Positions 1-9,109 of a stretch of DNA of 45,146 nucleotides are shown piece after piece (the first letter of the stretch is position 1; the number at the start of each line of letters is the position of its first letter). The translations under genes and the position numbers were made by a program. Source of the stretch: Allochromatium warmingii (lineage in GTDB: Bacteria; Pseudomonadota; Gammaproteobacteria; Chromatiales; Chromatiaceae). The stretch is from NCBI RefSeq assembly GCF_900107145.1, contig NZ_FNOW01000024.1:1-45146 (forward strand). Reading direction: 5' to 3'. The notes below the pieces were generated by a model. The model saw only the letters and a program-made list of their open reading frames with translations. It was not told where the DNA came from and did not search any database.

Positions 1-2
1 GT

Positions 3-89
3 GAGTCTCAAGTTTACTTAGCGTCTAGTCGATTGTTGCTTCGCCAAATTTGCAATAATCAAGTTCGCTATAAATTAGCCGCTGGCTAG
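3..89 (+). other. Possible 3' end of a coding region cut by the window edge
   Basis: An open frame enters from the left edge and stops at a TAG. The 28 visible codons are AT-rich and give a short basic tail that I cannot assign. It lies just upstream of a PIN-domain frame, so it could be the end of a partner antitoxin, but position is the only support. It may equally be non-coding. Confidence 0.2.
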
Positions 90-101
90 AAAAAAACTGA
101 T

Positions 102-476
102 TTGCCAGTTTCTAGACAGCCTCTTATTCGTTTGGTTCTCGAAATTGGGCGGCCAATTTTCTCTTCTGAGACATTTTCTGAACTGGAAACACGGCTTTTG
201 AGACCTAAATTTGATCGCTATATCAGTTCTGAGCACCGTCAAAAAATTATCTGTGATTTAAGTGCTTTTGCTGAATGGGTTGAAATTCCGTCACACCTTG
301 TAACTAAAACCTATTGCAGGGATCCCGATGACGATAAGTTCATTCAAACAGCTTTAGCAGCTCAGGTGCCGTGGCTTGTTTCCGGTGATCGTGATTTACT
401 TGATGCACCTGCGTTACCCGAATTACGCATTTTGACGGCTATTGACGCCCTAGAATCTTTACGCATATCGACTTAA
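102..476 (+). pseudogene. PIN-domain toxin-like protein, N-terminally truncated
   Basis: The 124 residues match the middle and end of the COG1569-type putative toxin PIN family. An LLRPKFDRY segment is followed by CRDPDDDKF and then VSGDRDLL, which carry the later acidic residues of the metal-dependent RNase site. Family members begin with a hydrophobic strand ending in an aspartate (V-L/F-D-T-N), about 20 residues before the point where this frame starts. That segment is absent here: a TAG sits five codons upstream of the TTG used as start, and no D-T-N motif appears in any forward frame of the preceding 100 bases. The gene is therefore probably a decayed, inactive toxin. Codons are AT-rich. 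It runs in the same direction as the large ATPase gene 32 bases downstream, but a functional link is only inferred from position. Confidence 0.6.
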
Positions 477-483
477 ATGCTTA

Positions 484-505
484 AGTATTTTGGAAATGAA
501 ATACT
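484..505 (+). promoter_or_regulatory. Small hairpin enclosing the ribosome binding site of the large ATPase gene
   Basis: Seven-base arms AGTATTT (484-490) and AAATACT (499-505) are perfectly complementary. The only purine-rich ribosome-binding candidate, GGAAA (492-496), lies in the 8-base loop. The ATG at 509 begins three bases after the stem. This may modulate initiation, but AT-rich sequence makes chance pairing likely enough to keep confidence low. Confidence 0.3.
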
Positions 506-508
506 AAT

Positions 509-3500
509 ATGAAAATCGGCGATCTGGTTTGCTTTCATCAGGAGCATTTTTTTGAAGGCGCAGTGCAATTGCGCTGGATTCAAGATCGCCCCGAACAGGC
601 GCAACATGCTGCTTGCGCTTATGTTTTTCATGGGCCGCGCTATCATGGCGCAGGTGAAGCCGAACAGGAAGGCATTAGCGTCAGTCATCGTCTTAAAGAT
701 AGCGCCAGCTTTGTTGGCGATTTACTCGACTCTATTCTTTCCGGTCTCGCTGGAGCTGAATGCAATCCCTATTTGCTTGCCGTCGCCGGCTATGGCGCGG
801 GTAAATCGCATTTAGCCACTGCTATCGCTTCTCTGCTCAGTGCGCCCGATTCAGCCATTGCTGCGTCAATTATCGACCAGCTCACCCAAGCTGATGCCGC
901 TATCGGGCAAACAGTCAGTAACAATCTCGCACAATTGGGCCGCCCAGTCTTGGTGCTTGCGCTCGATGGAATGGCGGGTTTTCATCTCGGCAATGCGCTC
1001 AGTCAAGCCGTATTTGCGCAATTAGAACGCTACGGCGTCGATGCCGAGGCGATTCGTGCGCTCTCACCGCGTTTTCAGACTGCTGAACAATTCGTCGAGC
1101 GGAATCTAACTATTCGCGCTGATGCCTTTGCGCGTCAATTACCCGATTGGACGGCTGAAGCAATTGTCACTGCACTGCGCCAGCAAGATGAAGCGGTTTA
1201 TACGGCAGTCGATGCGATTTATCGTGATGCGAATGGCGCACCGATTCCGGTGATTGGTCAGGAATCAGCACAGGAATTATTAAATACACTGTGCGAGGTT
1301 TATTGCGGGCCGGATGGCGCATTTGCTAGTGTGCTGATTATATTTGATGAATTTGGGCGTTATCTTGAATATGCCGCCGAAAAACCGCAACTCGCGGGTG
1401 ATTCAGCATTGCAGCAAATTTTTCAGGGTGTGCAGGATAATAGCGGCAAGGTGCGTTTTGTCGGTTTTATTCAATATGAATTAAAAACCTATCTCAAACG
1501 CTTTAGCAGCGCCGATCTGCGGCAATTACAACGCTATATCACGCGCTTTGATGCGGCGGATAAATCTTATCTTTCGACGAATCTGGAAACTATTGTTGCG
1601 CATTTACTCGGCAAGGATGAAGCGGCCTTAGACGCGCTCTGGCAGCGCACCGGCGCGGATGCTGCACAGACGACAAGTTGGCAGCGGTTGGCGGCGGCGG
1701 TGCCCGGATTTGCGAACCATCCGGTTTGGTATGAGCCGCACCGCTTTGCGCAGGTGATCGCTCGCGGCAGTTGGCCGCTGCATCCGCTGGCGACTTGGTT
1801 TTTGACGCGCCAGAGCGATGTTGTGCAGTCGCGTTCGGCGCTGACGATCATCAAAGATGTACTTGAGCAGTTTGCCAACCGCGCCGCCGAAGATCAGCGC
1901 GGATTGCGGCGCATCAGTGCTGCTGAATTGGTTTTGAACGGGCTGTTAGCGCAGATGATCGCTGCCGAGCGCGAAACCGGTGCCAGCGTGGCCGAGACGT
2001 TGCAACTGTTGCTGGAAAAGTTGCAAGCGCATCTCACGCCCGAACAACGCTTGGTGTTGGCTGGAGTCGCGGTGCTGGAAAAACTGCGCATTGCCAAACA
2101 GCAGCAATCGCGTATGGATGCGCTACTCGGCGAGGCGACGGCGCTCGACAGCGCGACGCTGCACGCGGCACTTGCGCCGCTGATGCAGGAATTTGGGGTG
2201 CTGGAATGGAATCCCGATCTCGGTCACTACGAACTGATCGCCGATGCCACGACGCGGGGTCAGTTTCAGCAGTGGTTGCGGCACCGTCAGGCGCAGTTGA
2301 CGCCCGACGCGATCCGCAATCTGTTTGTACGCACTATCGCCAAAGCGGGTGGGCTGGGCGAAATTCAGACCGATTTCGGACGCTTGCACGAGGTTGCAAC
2401 GAATGATTGGTTTTACACGCCGCATTATGCCCAGCGGCATACCATCGAACAGGCGATCAAGACCGCAGCGCAGGACTGGGCGCAGTCGCTGCATCCAAAC
2501 ACGGCCAAAGGCCACATTCTGTATCTGTATCTGTATCCCACAGACGATCTACCGACCAGCGAGGCGCAGATTCAGCAGGCGCTGGCTGCCGAATGCAAGC
2601 GCCTGAACCAGCCGCTGCTGCCGTTGTGGGTGGCAGGCATTGAGGATCGTGAGGGTGTGATTGCCGAACATCTCGGACGCCTGCATCTGTTTGACGAATC
2701 ACTGTCTGCTGAAGAACAGGAACGCCTGCGCCGCTTTATTCCCGAAGCACGCACGCGCAGTCAGCAGGCGCTCAAGAATGCGATCACGACGGCGCTCAAA
2801 GAACGTCTGTACTGGATCGCCGGTTTTGACGGCATTCCAGATGGACGCATGAAAGCTGTCGGCGCGGCGATCTTTGCCCGCGTGTATCCGCAACTGCTGC
2901 CGTTTCCGTTCGACGGCTTTGCGACCGCCAGCGGTGGCGGAGCGGCGGATGCGGCACAACTGATGCGCAGTTTGATTGCGCGTCAGGTTGACGGCCTCTG
3001 GGTGCAGGCGCAACCGAAACGCTTACAGAATCGCGTTCAGGAGCTATTAGTCAAAAGTTGGCGCGTGCTGGCCAGCACTGGCAAGCTGATCGCACCGGAA
3101 CATTCCGGCATTAACGCGGCGCTCGATGCCTTGCAACAGGTGCATCTGACCCAGCCGACGCACACGCTCTGGTCGTCCTATCAGATGTTGATTGCCCCAC
3201 CCTATGGCTTGAATAGCGCCTCAGCGGGCGTGCTGCTCGCACTGTTGATCGGCGGTCAGCATCCGCCGCGCCGACTTGAACAGAACGGGGCGCTGATCGC
3301 TGCTGCTGATTGGCTCGGCTTGGCGTTTCCGACCCAAAAAGGCAAGCATTCTCTGGAACCAGCGGTGCTCGAACGCACCACATTGCGTTTTTTGTCTGAA
3401 GATGCCGAGGGACGATGGCGGGCGCTACTGGAGCGCTGGGAACACGAACAGCATTACGAACGCTTGGTCAAGCTTGCTCAGGACGCCGAGCGGATGCAGC

Positions 3501-5008
3501 GCGTCGATCCGATCCCGGAAGTGCTCGAAGGCACGTACAGCTATTTGCGCGACCGTTCCGAACAAGCGGCGGTCAAGCTACGCCAATTTAAAACGCAACT
3601 TGATGACTGGGAACAGCGCATTGAGCGTGCCGAGCGGCAAAATAACGTCGGTGAGCTGCTGCATTTCGCCAGTCAGCTTCACCAGAAACAGCACGATCTA
3701 AGCGATGCCGCCTATTGGCCTGAATCTGCCGTCGCCGCCTGTCAGCAACTGCTCAGTCCGGTGCGCGAGATGATCGCGGCGCGACTGGCCGATTGGATTC
3801 CGCGCCAAAGCTGCCACAACGCCATTGATGTCGGCAGCTTTCGGCGTCGGATCGAACAGGCCACCGCCAGCTTGACCGAGCTGGGTTTCACCACTGAAGC
3901 ACAGGCGTTGGAAGAACAAGCGCGGCGGGCGATCTTTCAGGTCGAGACGCGCCAACATTTCGCCCTGACGCTGGCCGAAAGTGACGATTATCCGCGCCAG
4001 CCTGAGCCATCGGACTCGACGCTGGTGCGGGCGCTGCTCGATGACATCGAACAGGGCGAGCGGCTGATTGTCGCCGTCGAGCAGGCACGCGGCACCCTAG
4101 ATGATGCAGAAATTCAGGCCCGCATCCACGCGATTCGCCAACGTCAACAGCGTCTCCGCACCCAGCTCGACCACCAGCGAGCACAACTCAGCGCCCTCTA
4201 TGATGCGACCCTTGATTCTGAGGACGCCGTGCGCGATGCCCAAGCACGGGCGCTGCGCTTGCAGCCGTTGTTTATTGACACCCGCGATGCCAGCGAAGTC
4301 AGCGCCCTGAACGTGCAGTTAGAGCGCATCCTGAGCGATGTCGCCGCTTGGGATGTCGGTGATTGGGCGGTCGAACGGCTGGAAGATTTGCTTGGGCGTC
4401 AGGTCGCGCAGCAACTCGCCGAACTAGCCGCCGATCTCGCCGCCCGCGAGCTTGAACCAAGCTGGGATATGGTGGCGATCTATGCACGACTGCTGCAACA
4501 GCGCCTGACCCGCGCCCGTCAGCGTTCTATCGACTGGATCGCGCGGCGTTGGCTCGACGCCGCGCAGATTGCCGAACTAGACGCCGAGACCTGCGCCCGC
4601 ATGATGCAGGAACTCAGCGCCGCGCCGACCTATCTGGCAGCGGCGGAGCGGGCGCGGCTTGAACCCTTATGCCAAGCGGTTGCAGCGCGGCAGGCTGAAC
4701 TCGACGCACAGGCACGGCAAGCACGGATTCAGGCTTGGCTTCAGCCATTGCTGGCACTCGCTGGAATTAAGCAGTTCGATTTATCCACTACCGAGCACTG
4801 GCTAAAAACAGCACGTCAACCGCCGGATACTTTAGATGCCGAAGAATGCACACTGCTTGCGCCAATTATTGCGGCGCTGACAGCCCATCTTGATAGCATG
4901 AGCGTTGCTGACATCATGCAGCGCATTGCACAATTACCACTACTGCGACAACAAGAGCTATTCACAAAACTGACTGCACTGATAACAGCAACCGGATCAA
5001 ATGATTAA
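509..5008 (+). CDS. Giant P-loop ATPase (1499 aa) of unknown function, BREX BrxC/PglY-like in outline
   Basis: I do not recognise the exact family. Visible parts are: an N-terminal segment with FFEGAVQL and VFHGPRYHG (residues 14-47); a Walker A motif GYGAGKSH (94-101); a Walker B LIIFDEFGRYLE (276-287); a middle region including PPYGLNSASAG; and a long charged, mostly helical C-terminal third with many Gln/Glu/Arg heptad-like stretches, which suggests coiled coils. No signal peptide or membrane segment is seen, so it should be cytoplasmic. The GKSH P-loop, the great length and the PPYGL segment recall the ATPases of BREX (BrxC/PglY) and related defence islands, but this is resemblance of outline only. 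The gene seems intact, with one uninterrupted frame. Codons are AT-rich in about the first 1.1 kb, GC-rich in the middle and AT-rich again in the last 300 bases. Partner genes, if any, lie left of the window. Confidence 0.75.
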   Translation: MKIGDLVCFHQEHFFEGAVQLRWIQDRPEQAQHAACAYVFHGPRYHGAGEAEQEGISVSHRLKDSASFVGDLLDSILSGLAGAECNPYLLAVAGYGAGKSHLATAIASLLSAPDSAIAASIIDQLTQADAAIGQTVSNNLAQLGRPVLVLALDGMAGFHLGNALSQAVFAQLERYGVDAEAIRALSPRFQTAEQFVERNLTIRADAFARQLPDWTAEAIVTALRQQDEAVYTAVDAIYRDANGAPIPVIGQESAQELLNTLCEVYCGPDGAFASVLIIFDEFGRYLEYAAEKPQLAGDSALQQIFQGVQDNSGKVRFVGFIQYELKTYLKRFSSADLRQLQRYITRFDAADKSYLSTNLETIVAHLLGKDEAALDALWQRTGADAAQTTSWQRLAAAVPGFANHPVWYEPHRFAQVIARGSWPLHPLATWFLTRQSDVVQSRSALTIIKDVLEQFANRAAEDQRGLRRISAAELVLNGLLAQMIAAERETGASVAETLQLLLEKLQAHLTPEQRLVLAGVAVLEKLRIAKQQQSRMDALLGEATALDSATLHAALAPLMQEFGVLEWNPDLGHYELIADATTRGQFQQWLRHRQAQLTPDAIRNLFVRTIAKAGGLGEIQTDFGRLHEVATNDWFYTPHYAQRHTIEQAIKTAAQDWAQSLHPNTAKGHILYLYLYPTDDLPTSEAQIQQALAAECKRLNQPLLPLWVAGIEDREGVIAEHLGRLHLFDESLSAEEQERLRRFIPEARTRSQQALKNAITTALKERLYWIAGFDGIPDGRMKAVGAAIFARVYPQLLPFPFDGFATASGGGAADAAQLMRSLIARQVDGLWVQAQPKRLQNRVQELLVKSWRVLASTGKLIAPEHSGINAALDALQQVHLTQPTHTLWSSYQMLIAPPYGLNSASAGVLLALLIGGQHPPRRLEQNGALIAAADWLGLAFPTQKGKHSLEPAVLERTTLRFLSEDAEGRWRALLERWEHEQHYERLVKLAQDAERMQRVDPIPEVLEGTYSYLRDRSEQAAVKLRQFKTQLDDWEQRIERAERQNNVGELLHFASQLHQKQHDLSDAAYWPESAVAACQQLLSPVREMIAARLADWIPRQSCHNAIDVGSFRRRIEQATASLTELGFTTEAQALEEQARRAIFQVETRQHFALTLAESDDYPRQPEPSDSTLVRALLDDIEQGERLIVAVEQARGTLDDAEIQARIHAIRQRQQRLRTQLDHQRAQLSALYDATLDSEDAVRDAQARALRLQPLFIDTRDASEVSALNVQLERILSDVAAWDVGDWAVERLEDLLGRQVAQQLAELAADLAARELEPSWDMVAIYARLLQQRLTRARQRSIDWIARRWLDAAQIAELDAETCARMMQELSAAPTYLAAAERARLEPLCQAVAARQAELDAQARQARIQAWLQPLLALAGIKQFDLSTTEHWLKTARQPPDTLDAEECTLLAPIIAALTAHLDSMSVADIMQRIAQLPLLRQQELFTKLTALITATGSND

Positions 5009-5032
5009 AACATCAATCCATCAATTCATAGA

Positions 5033-5932
5033 TTACATCACCGACTCGGCAGCATTCACCACGCCATCAAATCCCAGATACCCACATTTAAATCCAGCTA
5101 AACGCACCGCTCGTGCGACTGTTGTTGCTAGATCCAAACCGCGTAATTGACCATCAATCACTGCTGCATTCAAACAATCGCCCGCGCCCAGCGTATCCAA
5201 TATCTGATCCGGCTGATACGCTGGCACTGCACCACATTCACCGGCTGCCGTCCAATAATAGGCACCTGCTGCTCCCCAACCGAGCACCAGCCAAGCGGCG
5301 GAAGTGCGGGCTGCTAAATTGCGCAAAAAGGCTTCCGGTTGTTTAAAACCCAGTGCCTGCGCATAAGCGCGACTGATTAACAATCCATCCGGCCCATCAA
5401 ATAACAGCTCTAAATCAGGCCGCGGCTTTTCTAATTCGACTGAGATCTGTGCCGTCGGACATGCAGTGCGCACCCGTGCTAACATTTGCGCGGTTTCGCG
5501 TGGTTGTCGTCCCTCAAAATGCACCCAATCGAAATCAGCAAGCGCCACGCTATTAAATGCGGCAGCATCCAATTCAGGCAAATCACGATAATGCACAATT
5601 GTGCGACTGCCGCTTGCTTGACTCAAAACAATATAAGAAGTCGGTGTCGTCGTATTTGCACAGCGCGTATCCAGCATTATTGTGATTCCTTGACGCGCTA
5701 ATTCAGCGCGAATCCAATCGCTTGACACATCATCAGCTAACGTCCCGCACCAGTGACAGTGATGCCCATATTGCGCCAGCATCGCCAAACTATTCGCCGC
5801 ATTACCACCGCGAGCGCGATAATGCGCCACAGCTCGCACCTCAGCATCTTCCGGCGGATATTCTGCAAGCTGATTAATTATATCAAGCGTTGCAATTCCG
5901 ACGCCTAATATCCGTTTTCGTGCTCTGGTCAT
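5033..5932 (-). CDS. PfkB-family carbohydrate kinase (ketohexokinase/ribokinase-like)
   Basis: This is a 299-residue cytoplasmic sugar kinase of the ribokinase (PfkB) superfamily. The N-terminal ILGVGIATLDI strand, the GGNAANSLAML substrate-binding loop (signature 1) and the C-terminal DTLGAGDCLNAAVI segment (signature 2, with the catalytic Asp of GAGD) are all present and in order. Length is typical. The ATG follows a GGAGA ribosome binding site at good spacing. The overall look is closest to ketohexokinase-type members, but the sugar cannot be decided from sequence. The gene is convergent with the large ATPase gene (24 bases between stops) and divergent from prfB. Confidence 0.85.
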   Translation of the reverse strand: MTRARKRILGVGIATLDIINQLAEYPPEDAEVRAVAHYRARGGNAANSLAMLAQYGHHCHWCGTLADDVSSDWIRAELARQGITIMLDTRCANTTTPTSYIVLSQASGSRTIVHYRDLPELDAAAFNSVALADFDWVHFEGRQPRETAQMLARVRTACPTAQISVELEKPRPDLELLFDGPDGLLISRAYAQALGFKQPEAFLRNLAARTSAAWLVLGWGAAGAYYWTAAGECGAVPAYQPDQILDTLGAGDCLNAAVIDGQLRGLDLATTVARAVRLAGFKCGYLGFDGVVNAAESVM

Positions 5933-5942
5933 ACATTTCTCC

Positions 5943-5990
5943 GCAATTTATTTAATTAAATTTTAATTGAATTTTAATTAAGTTTAATGA
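5943..5990. promoter_or_regulatory. Very AT-rich tract with TTTAATT iterations, upstream of the sugar kinase gene
   Basis: About 45 bases are almost purely A/T, with the words AATTTTAATT and TTTAATTAA repeated two to three times. The tract begins about 10 bases upstream of the kinase start codon and lies between two divergent genes, so it is a likely UP-element, nucleoid-protein or promoter region. No convincing -35/-10 pair could be fixed. Confidence 0.35.
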
Positions 5991-6119
5991 AGCTGACATG
6001 CACATTCGCGCACACAAAACCGCGTTGACAGCGATCAAATACGCCAACAGGCGCGATCTGCATTGCTATCTGCGCTGATACAGGCCGATTACAACTAGAA
6101 AGACGGCCATCACAGTCGC

Positions 6120-6125
6120 TATACT
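6120..6125 (+). promoter_or_regulatory. Possible -10 element for prfB
   Basis: TATACT lies 28 bases upstream of the prfB ATG, which would give a short leader. No good -35 hexamer is found 16-18 bases upstream, so the assignment is weak. Confidence 0.3.
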
Positions 6126-6153
6126 GTACCGTTTCATCCGGCGGAAACCCCTT

Positions 6154-7252
6154 ATGCTCGACATCAATCCAATTGCCCATCAAATCGCTGACCTCAAGGG
6201 ACGTGTTGCCTCCCTTAGGGGGTATCTTTGACTACGCCGAACGCCAAGATCGGCTAACCGAAGTCCTGCGCGAGCTAGAAGACCCGACTATTTGGAACGA
6301 TCCGAGCCGCGCTCAAGCACTCGGACGCGAACGCGCTACGCTAGAAGCCGTCGTGCTCACCATTGATGAGCTGACGGCGGCGCTGACTGATGCTGATGAT
6401 TTGCTGGTATTAGCGGCGGAAGAATCCGACGCTGATACCCTGGCATCGCTGGCAGCGGATTTAGAAAAACACGAAGCGCGGGTCGCCGAATTAGAATTTC
6501 GGCGCATGTTCGCCGGTGAAATGGATAGCTGCAATGCTTTTGTCGATATTCAAGCCGGATCGGGCGGCACTGAAGCACAGGATTGGGCCGAAATGCTGCT
6601 GCGGATGTATTTACGCTGGGGCGAGCGACGCGGCTTTAAAACCGAATTGATGGAAGTCTCACCGGGCGAAGTGGCTGGGATTAAATCGGCGACCATCAAA
6701 TTTGAAGGCGATTATGTTTTTGGCTGGTTGCGCACCGAAATTGGCGTGCATCGTTTAGTGCGTAAATCGCCCTTTGATTCCGGCAATCGGCGGCATACTT
6801 CTTTTGCGTCAGTTTTTGTCTCACCGGAAGTTGATGATTCAGTCGAAATTGAAATCAATCCAGCCGATTTACGAATTGATGTCTATCGCGCCAGCGGTGC
6901 CGGTGGTCAACACGTCAATCGTACTGAATCAGCAGTGCGGATCACCCATAATCCGACCAACATTGTTGTGCAATGCCAGAACGACCGTTCACAGCACAAA
7001 AATAAAGATCAGGCGATGAAGCAACTTAAATCCAAGCTCTATGAGCTGGAAATGCAAAAGCGTCGCGCCAGTCAACAAGCACTCGAAGAGACAAAATCCG
7101 ACATCGGTTGGGGCAGTCAAATTCGCTCTTATGTGCTCGATCAATCGCGCATCAAAGATTTGCGCACTGGCGTCGAAATCGCCAACACTCAGAACGTGCT
7201 TGACGGCAATCTTGACCCCTTTATTGAGGCCAGCTTAAAAAGCGGGCTGTAA
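6154..7252 (+). CDS. prfB: Peptide chain release factor 2, with programmed +1 frameshift
   Basis: RF2 ends translation at UGA and UAA. The zero frame starts at the ATG and reads 25 codons ending R-G-Y-L, then meets an in-frame UGA at 6229-6231. The sequence AGGGGGTATCTTTGAC is the classical autoregulatory site: an internal Shine-Dalgarno-like AGGGGG, the slippery CTT codon (6226-6228) and the UGA. Translation continues at GAC (6230) in the +1 frame, giving 365 residues, the same length as E. coli RF2. The stop-codon tripeptide SPF falls at 205-207 and the catalytic GGQ at 250-252, as in E. coli. Translating only the downstream frame from an upstream ATG would give a wrong N-terminus. The gene precedes lysS as in many Gammaproteobacteria. 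When RF2 is scarce, ribosomes pause at UGA and shift more often, so the site regulates synthesis. Confidence 0.97.
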
Positions 7253-7380
7253 TAGCTGGCTATACACGCGATTTTCCCAATCGCTCAGGCACAGCATCCG
7301 CGCCCACTCACGCAACTCAAGCGGGCGAGCGCAGATCGCATAGAATGATCGCTCGCCGCATGAACGCATTTCACCTAAAA

Positions 7381-7408
7381 ACTTTGCGTTCTTTGCGTCT
7401 TAGCGGTT
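7381..7408. repeat. Short TTTGCGT-type intergenic repeat between prfB and lysS
   Basis: The prfB-lysS spacer holds two adjacent CTTTGCGT units followed by CTTAGCGGTTC. Similar strings of TTTGCG/TTAGCGG words are, from memory, common intergenic repeats in unrelated bacteria. Nothing else is evident in this 205-base spacer except the AGGA ribosome binding site for lysS. Confidence 0.4.
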
Positions 7409-7457
7409 CAAACCCCCTGAGCGATTCCAAACATTTTAGCTTGTTTCAGGACATTTC

Positions 7458-8981
7458 ATGGAAACCACCCCTAATTCAACCGCAACTGAGGCGCTTGACG
7501 AAAACAAGCTGATCGCTCAACGGCGCGAAAAGCTAACACGCTTACGCGAAAACGGCCATGCGTTCCCGAATGATTTTCGCCGTAATGCACTCGCAGCCGA
7601 ATTATTCGCGCACTATGCTGAGTGCGATGCAGCGGAATTAGAAGCGCGTGCGGTGCGCGTCAAACTTGCTGGTCGCCTAATGACGCGGCGCGTGATGGGT
7701 AAAGCCAGTTTTGCGCATATTCAAGATATGTCAGCGCGTCTGCAAATCTTTGTACAGCGCGAGCAATTAGGTGAAGCACTCTATGAATTTTTTAAGCGCG
7801 AATTAGATCTCGGCGATATTATCGGCGTCGAAGGTCAGCTTTTTAAAACCAAAACTGGCGAATTATCCGTGCGCTGTGATGGGCTACGGTTATTAACTAA
7901 AGCATTGCGCCCGCTGCCAGAGAAATTTCACGGCCTAACCGATATGGAAAGTCGCTATCGGCAGCGGTATCTTGATCTCATTATGAACCCAAGCACACGC
8001 GAAACTTTTCGCGTGCGTACCACCATCGTGCAATTTATCCGCGATTATCTCAATCAGCGCGGCTATTTAGAAGTCGAAACACCGATGATGCAGGTGATTC
8101 CGGGCGGCGCAGTAGCACGACCCTTTATCACCCATCATAATGCGCTCGATATGCAGTTATTTTTACGCATTGCGCCAGAATTATTTCTCAAGCGCCTCGT
8201 CGTCGGTGGCTTGGAAAAAGTGTATGAAATCAATCGCAATTTCCGCAATGAAGGATTATCAACGCGACATAATCCAGAATTTACAATGCTGGAGTTTTAT
8301 GAAGCCTATGCGGATTATCATGATCTGATGGATTTAACTGAAGATCTACTCCGGCGCATGGCAACGGATATTCTCGGCACCACGCAGATTCATTATCAAG
8401 GCGCGACCTATGATTTTGGCCAACCTTTTATGCGGCTGAGTGTACGTGACGCCCTGTTGCAATTTAATCCAAACCTGACAGCGACTGAAGTCGATGACGA
8501 CGAACGCTTGCGCAGCGTATTAGAGCATCATGGTATCGTCGCAAAGCCGAGCTGGGGTTTAGGGAAACTGCAACTCGAATTGTTTGAACAAACAGTCGAA
8601 AGCCAATTACTCAATCCGACATTTATTACCCGCTATCCGACGGAAGTGTCGCCATTAGCGCGGCGCAATGACATCGATCCGAGTGTCACGGATCGCTTTG
8701 AATTATTTGTCGGCGGACGTGAAATCGCAAATGGTTTTTCTGAGTTAAATGATGCTGAAGATCAAGCTGAACGCTTTCGGGCGCAAGTCGCGGAAAAAGA
8801 AGCTGGCGATCATGAAGCAATGTATTATGATGCCGATTATATCCGCGCTTTAGAGCATGGATTGCCGCCAACGGCTGGCGAAGGAATTGGAATTGATCGT
8901 TTAGTGATGCTCTTTACTGACTCGCCTTCTATTCGTGATGTGCTGTTATTTCCGCACATGCGGCCTGAATCGTCAGTGTAA
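7458..8981 (+). CDS. lysS: Lysyl-tRNA synthetase, class II
   Basis: This 507-residue enzyme charges tRNA-Lys. The N-terminal OB-fold anticodon-binding region (about 60-160) has the typical [19 protein letters not shown] strand pattern. The class II core shows motif 1 around [20 protein letters not shown], motif 2 around [17 protein letters not shown], and motif 3 in [16 protein letters not shown] near the C-terminus. The ATG is preceded by CAGGA at proper spacing. Length equals the family norm (about 505). It follows prfB, the canonical order, with a 205-base spacer that might carry its own promoter. Confidence 0.97.
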   Translation: METTPNSTATEALDENKLIAQRREKLTRLRENGHAFPNDFRRNALAAELFAHYAECDAAELEARAVRVKLAGRLMTRRVMGKASFAHIQDMSARLQIFVQREQLGEALYEFFKRELDLGDIIGVEGQLFKTKTGELSVRCDGLRLLTKALRPLPEKFHGLTDMESRYRQRYLDLIMNPSTRETFRVRTTIVQFIRDYLNQRGYLEVETPMMQVIPGGAVARPFITHHNALDMQLFLRIAPELFLKRLVVGGLEKVYEINRNFRNEGLSTRHNPEFTMLEFYEAYADYHDLMDLTEDLLRRMATDILGTTQIHYQGATYDFGQPFMRLSVRDALLQFNPNLTATEVDDDERLRSVLEHHGIVAKPSWGLGKLQLELFEQTVESQLLNPTFITRYPTEVSPLARRNDIDPSVTDRFELFVGGREIANGFSELNDAEDQAERFRAQVAEKEAGDHEAMYYDADYIRALEHGLPPTAGEGIGIDRLVMLFTDSPSIRDVLLFPHMRPESSV

Positions 8982-9013
8982 GGCCATAGCTTGAAGGGTT
9001 ATGCTTAAAAAAA

Positions 9014-9075
9014 CTGGGTGAATAATTCGCAAACAATGCCAATTATATCGCGTTTAGCGAATGACAATCACCCAG
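9014..9075. repeat. 62-base imperfect palindrome between convergent genes
   Basis: Three matched blocks are nested: CTGGGTGA (9014-9021) with TCACCCAG (9068-9075), ATTCGC (9025-9030) with GCGAAT (9057-9062), and AAAC (9031-9034) with GTTT (9052-9055). They would fold into a long hairpin with a 17-base loop. It sits between the ends of lysS and the glucan synthase gene. It could act as a bidirectional terminator, although it lacks a clean T-tract, or be a small palindromic mobile repeat. Confidence 0.6.
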
Positions 9076-9109
9076 CATCACTTACACAACGCTGCTTATT
9101 ACTTACTAC

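Noticed and set aside
5974-6183. 69-codon leftward frame in the sugar kinase-prfB spacer, and a nearby 23-codon frame (6066-6137) with a signal-like hydrophobic start
   Set aside because: The longer frame overlaps the prfB start, has no ribosome binding site and no recognisable motif. Joining the two would need a frameshift, and the region is better explained as promoter.
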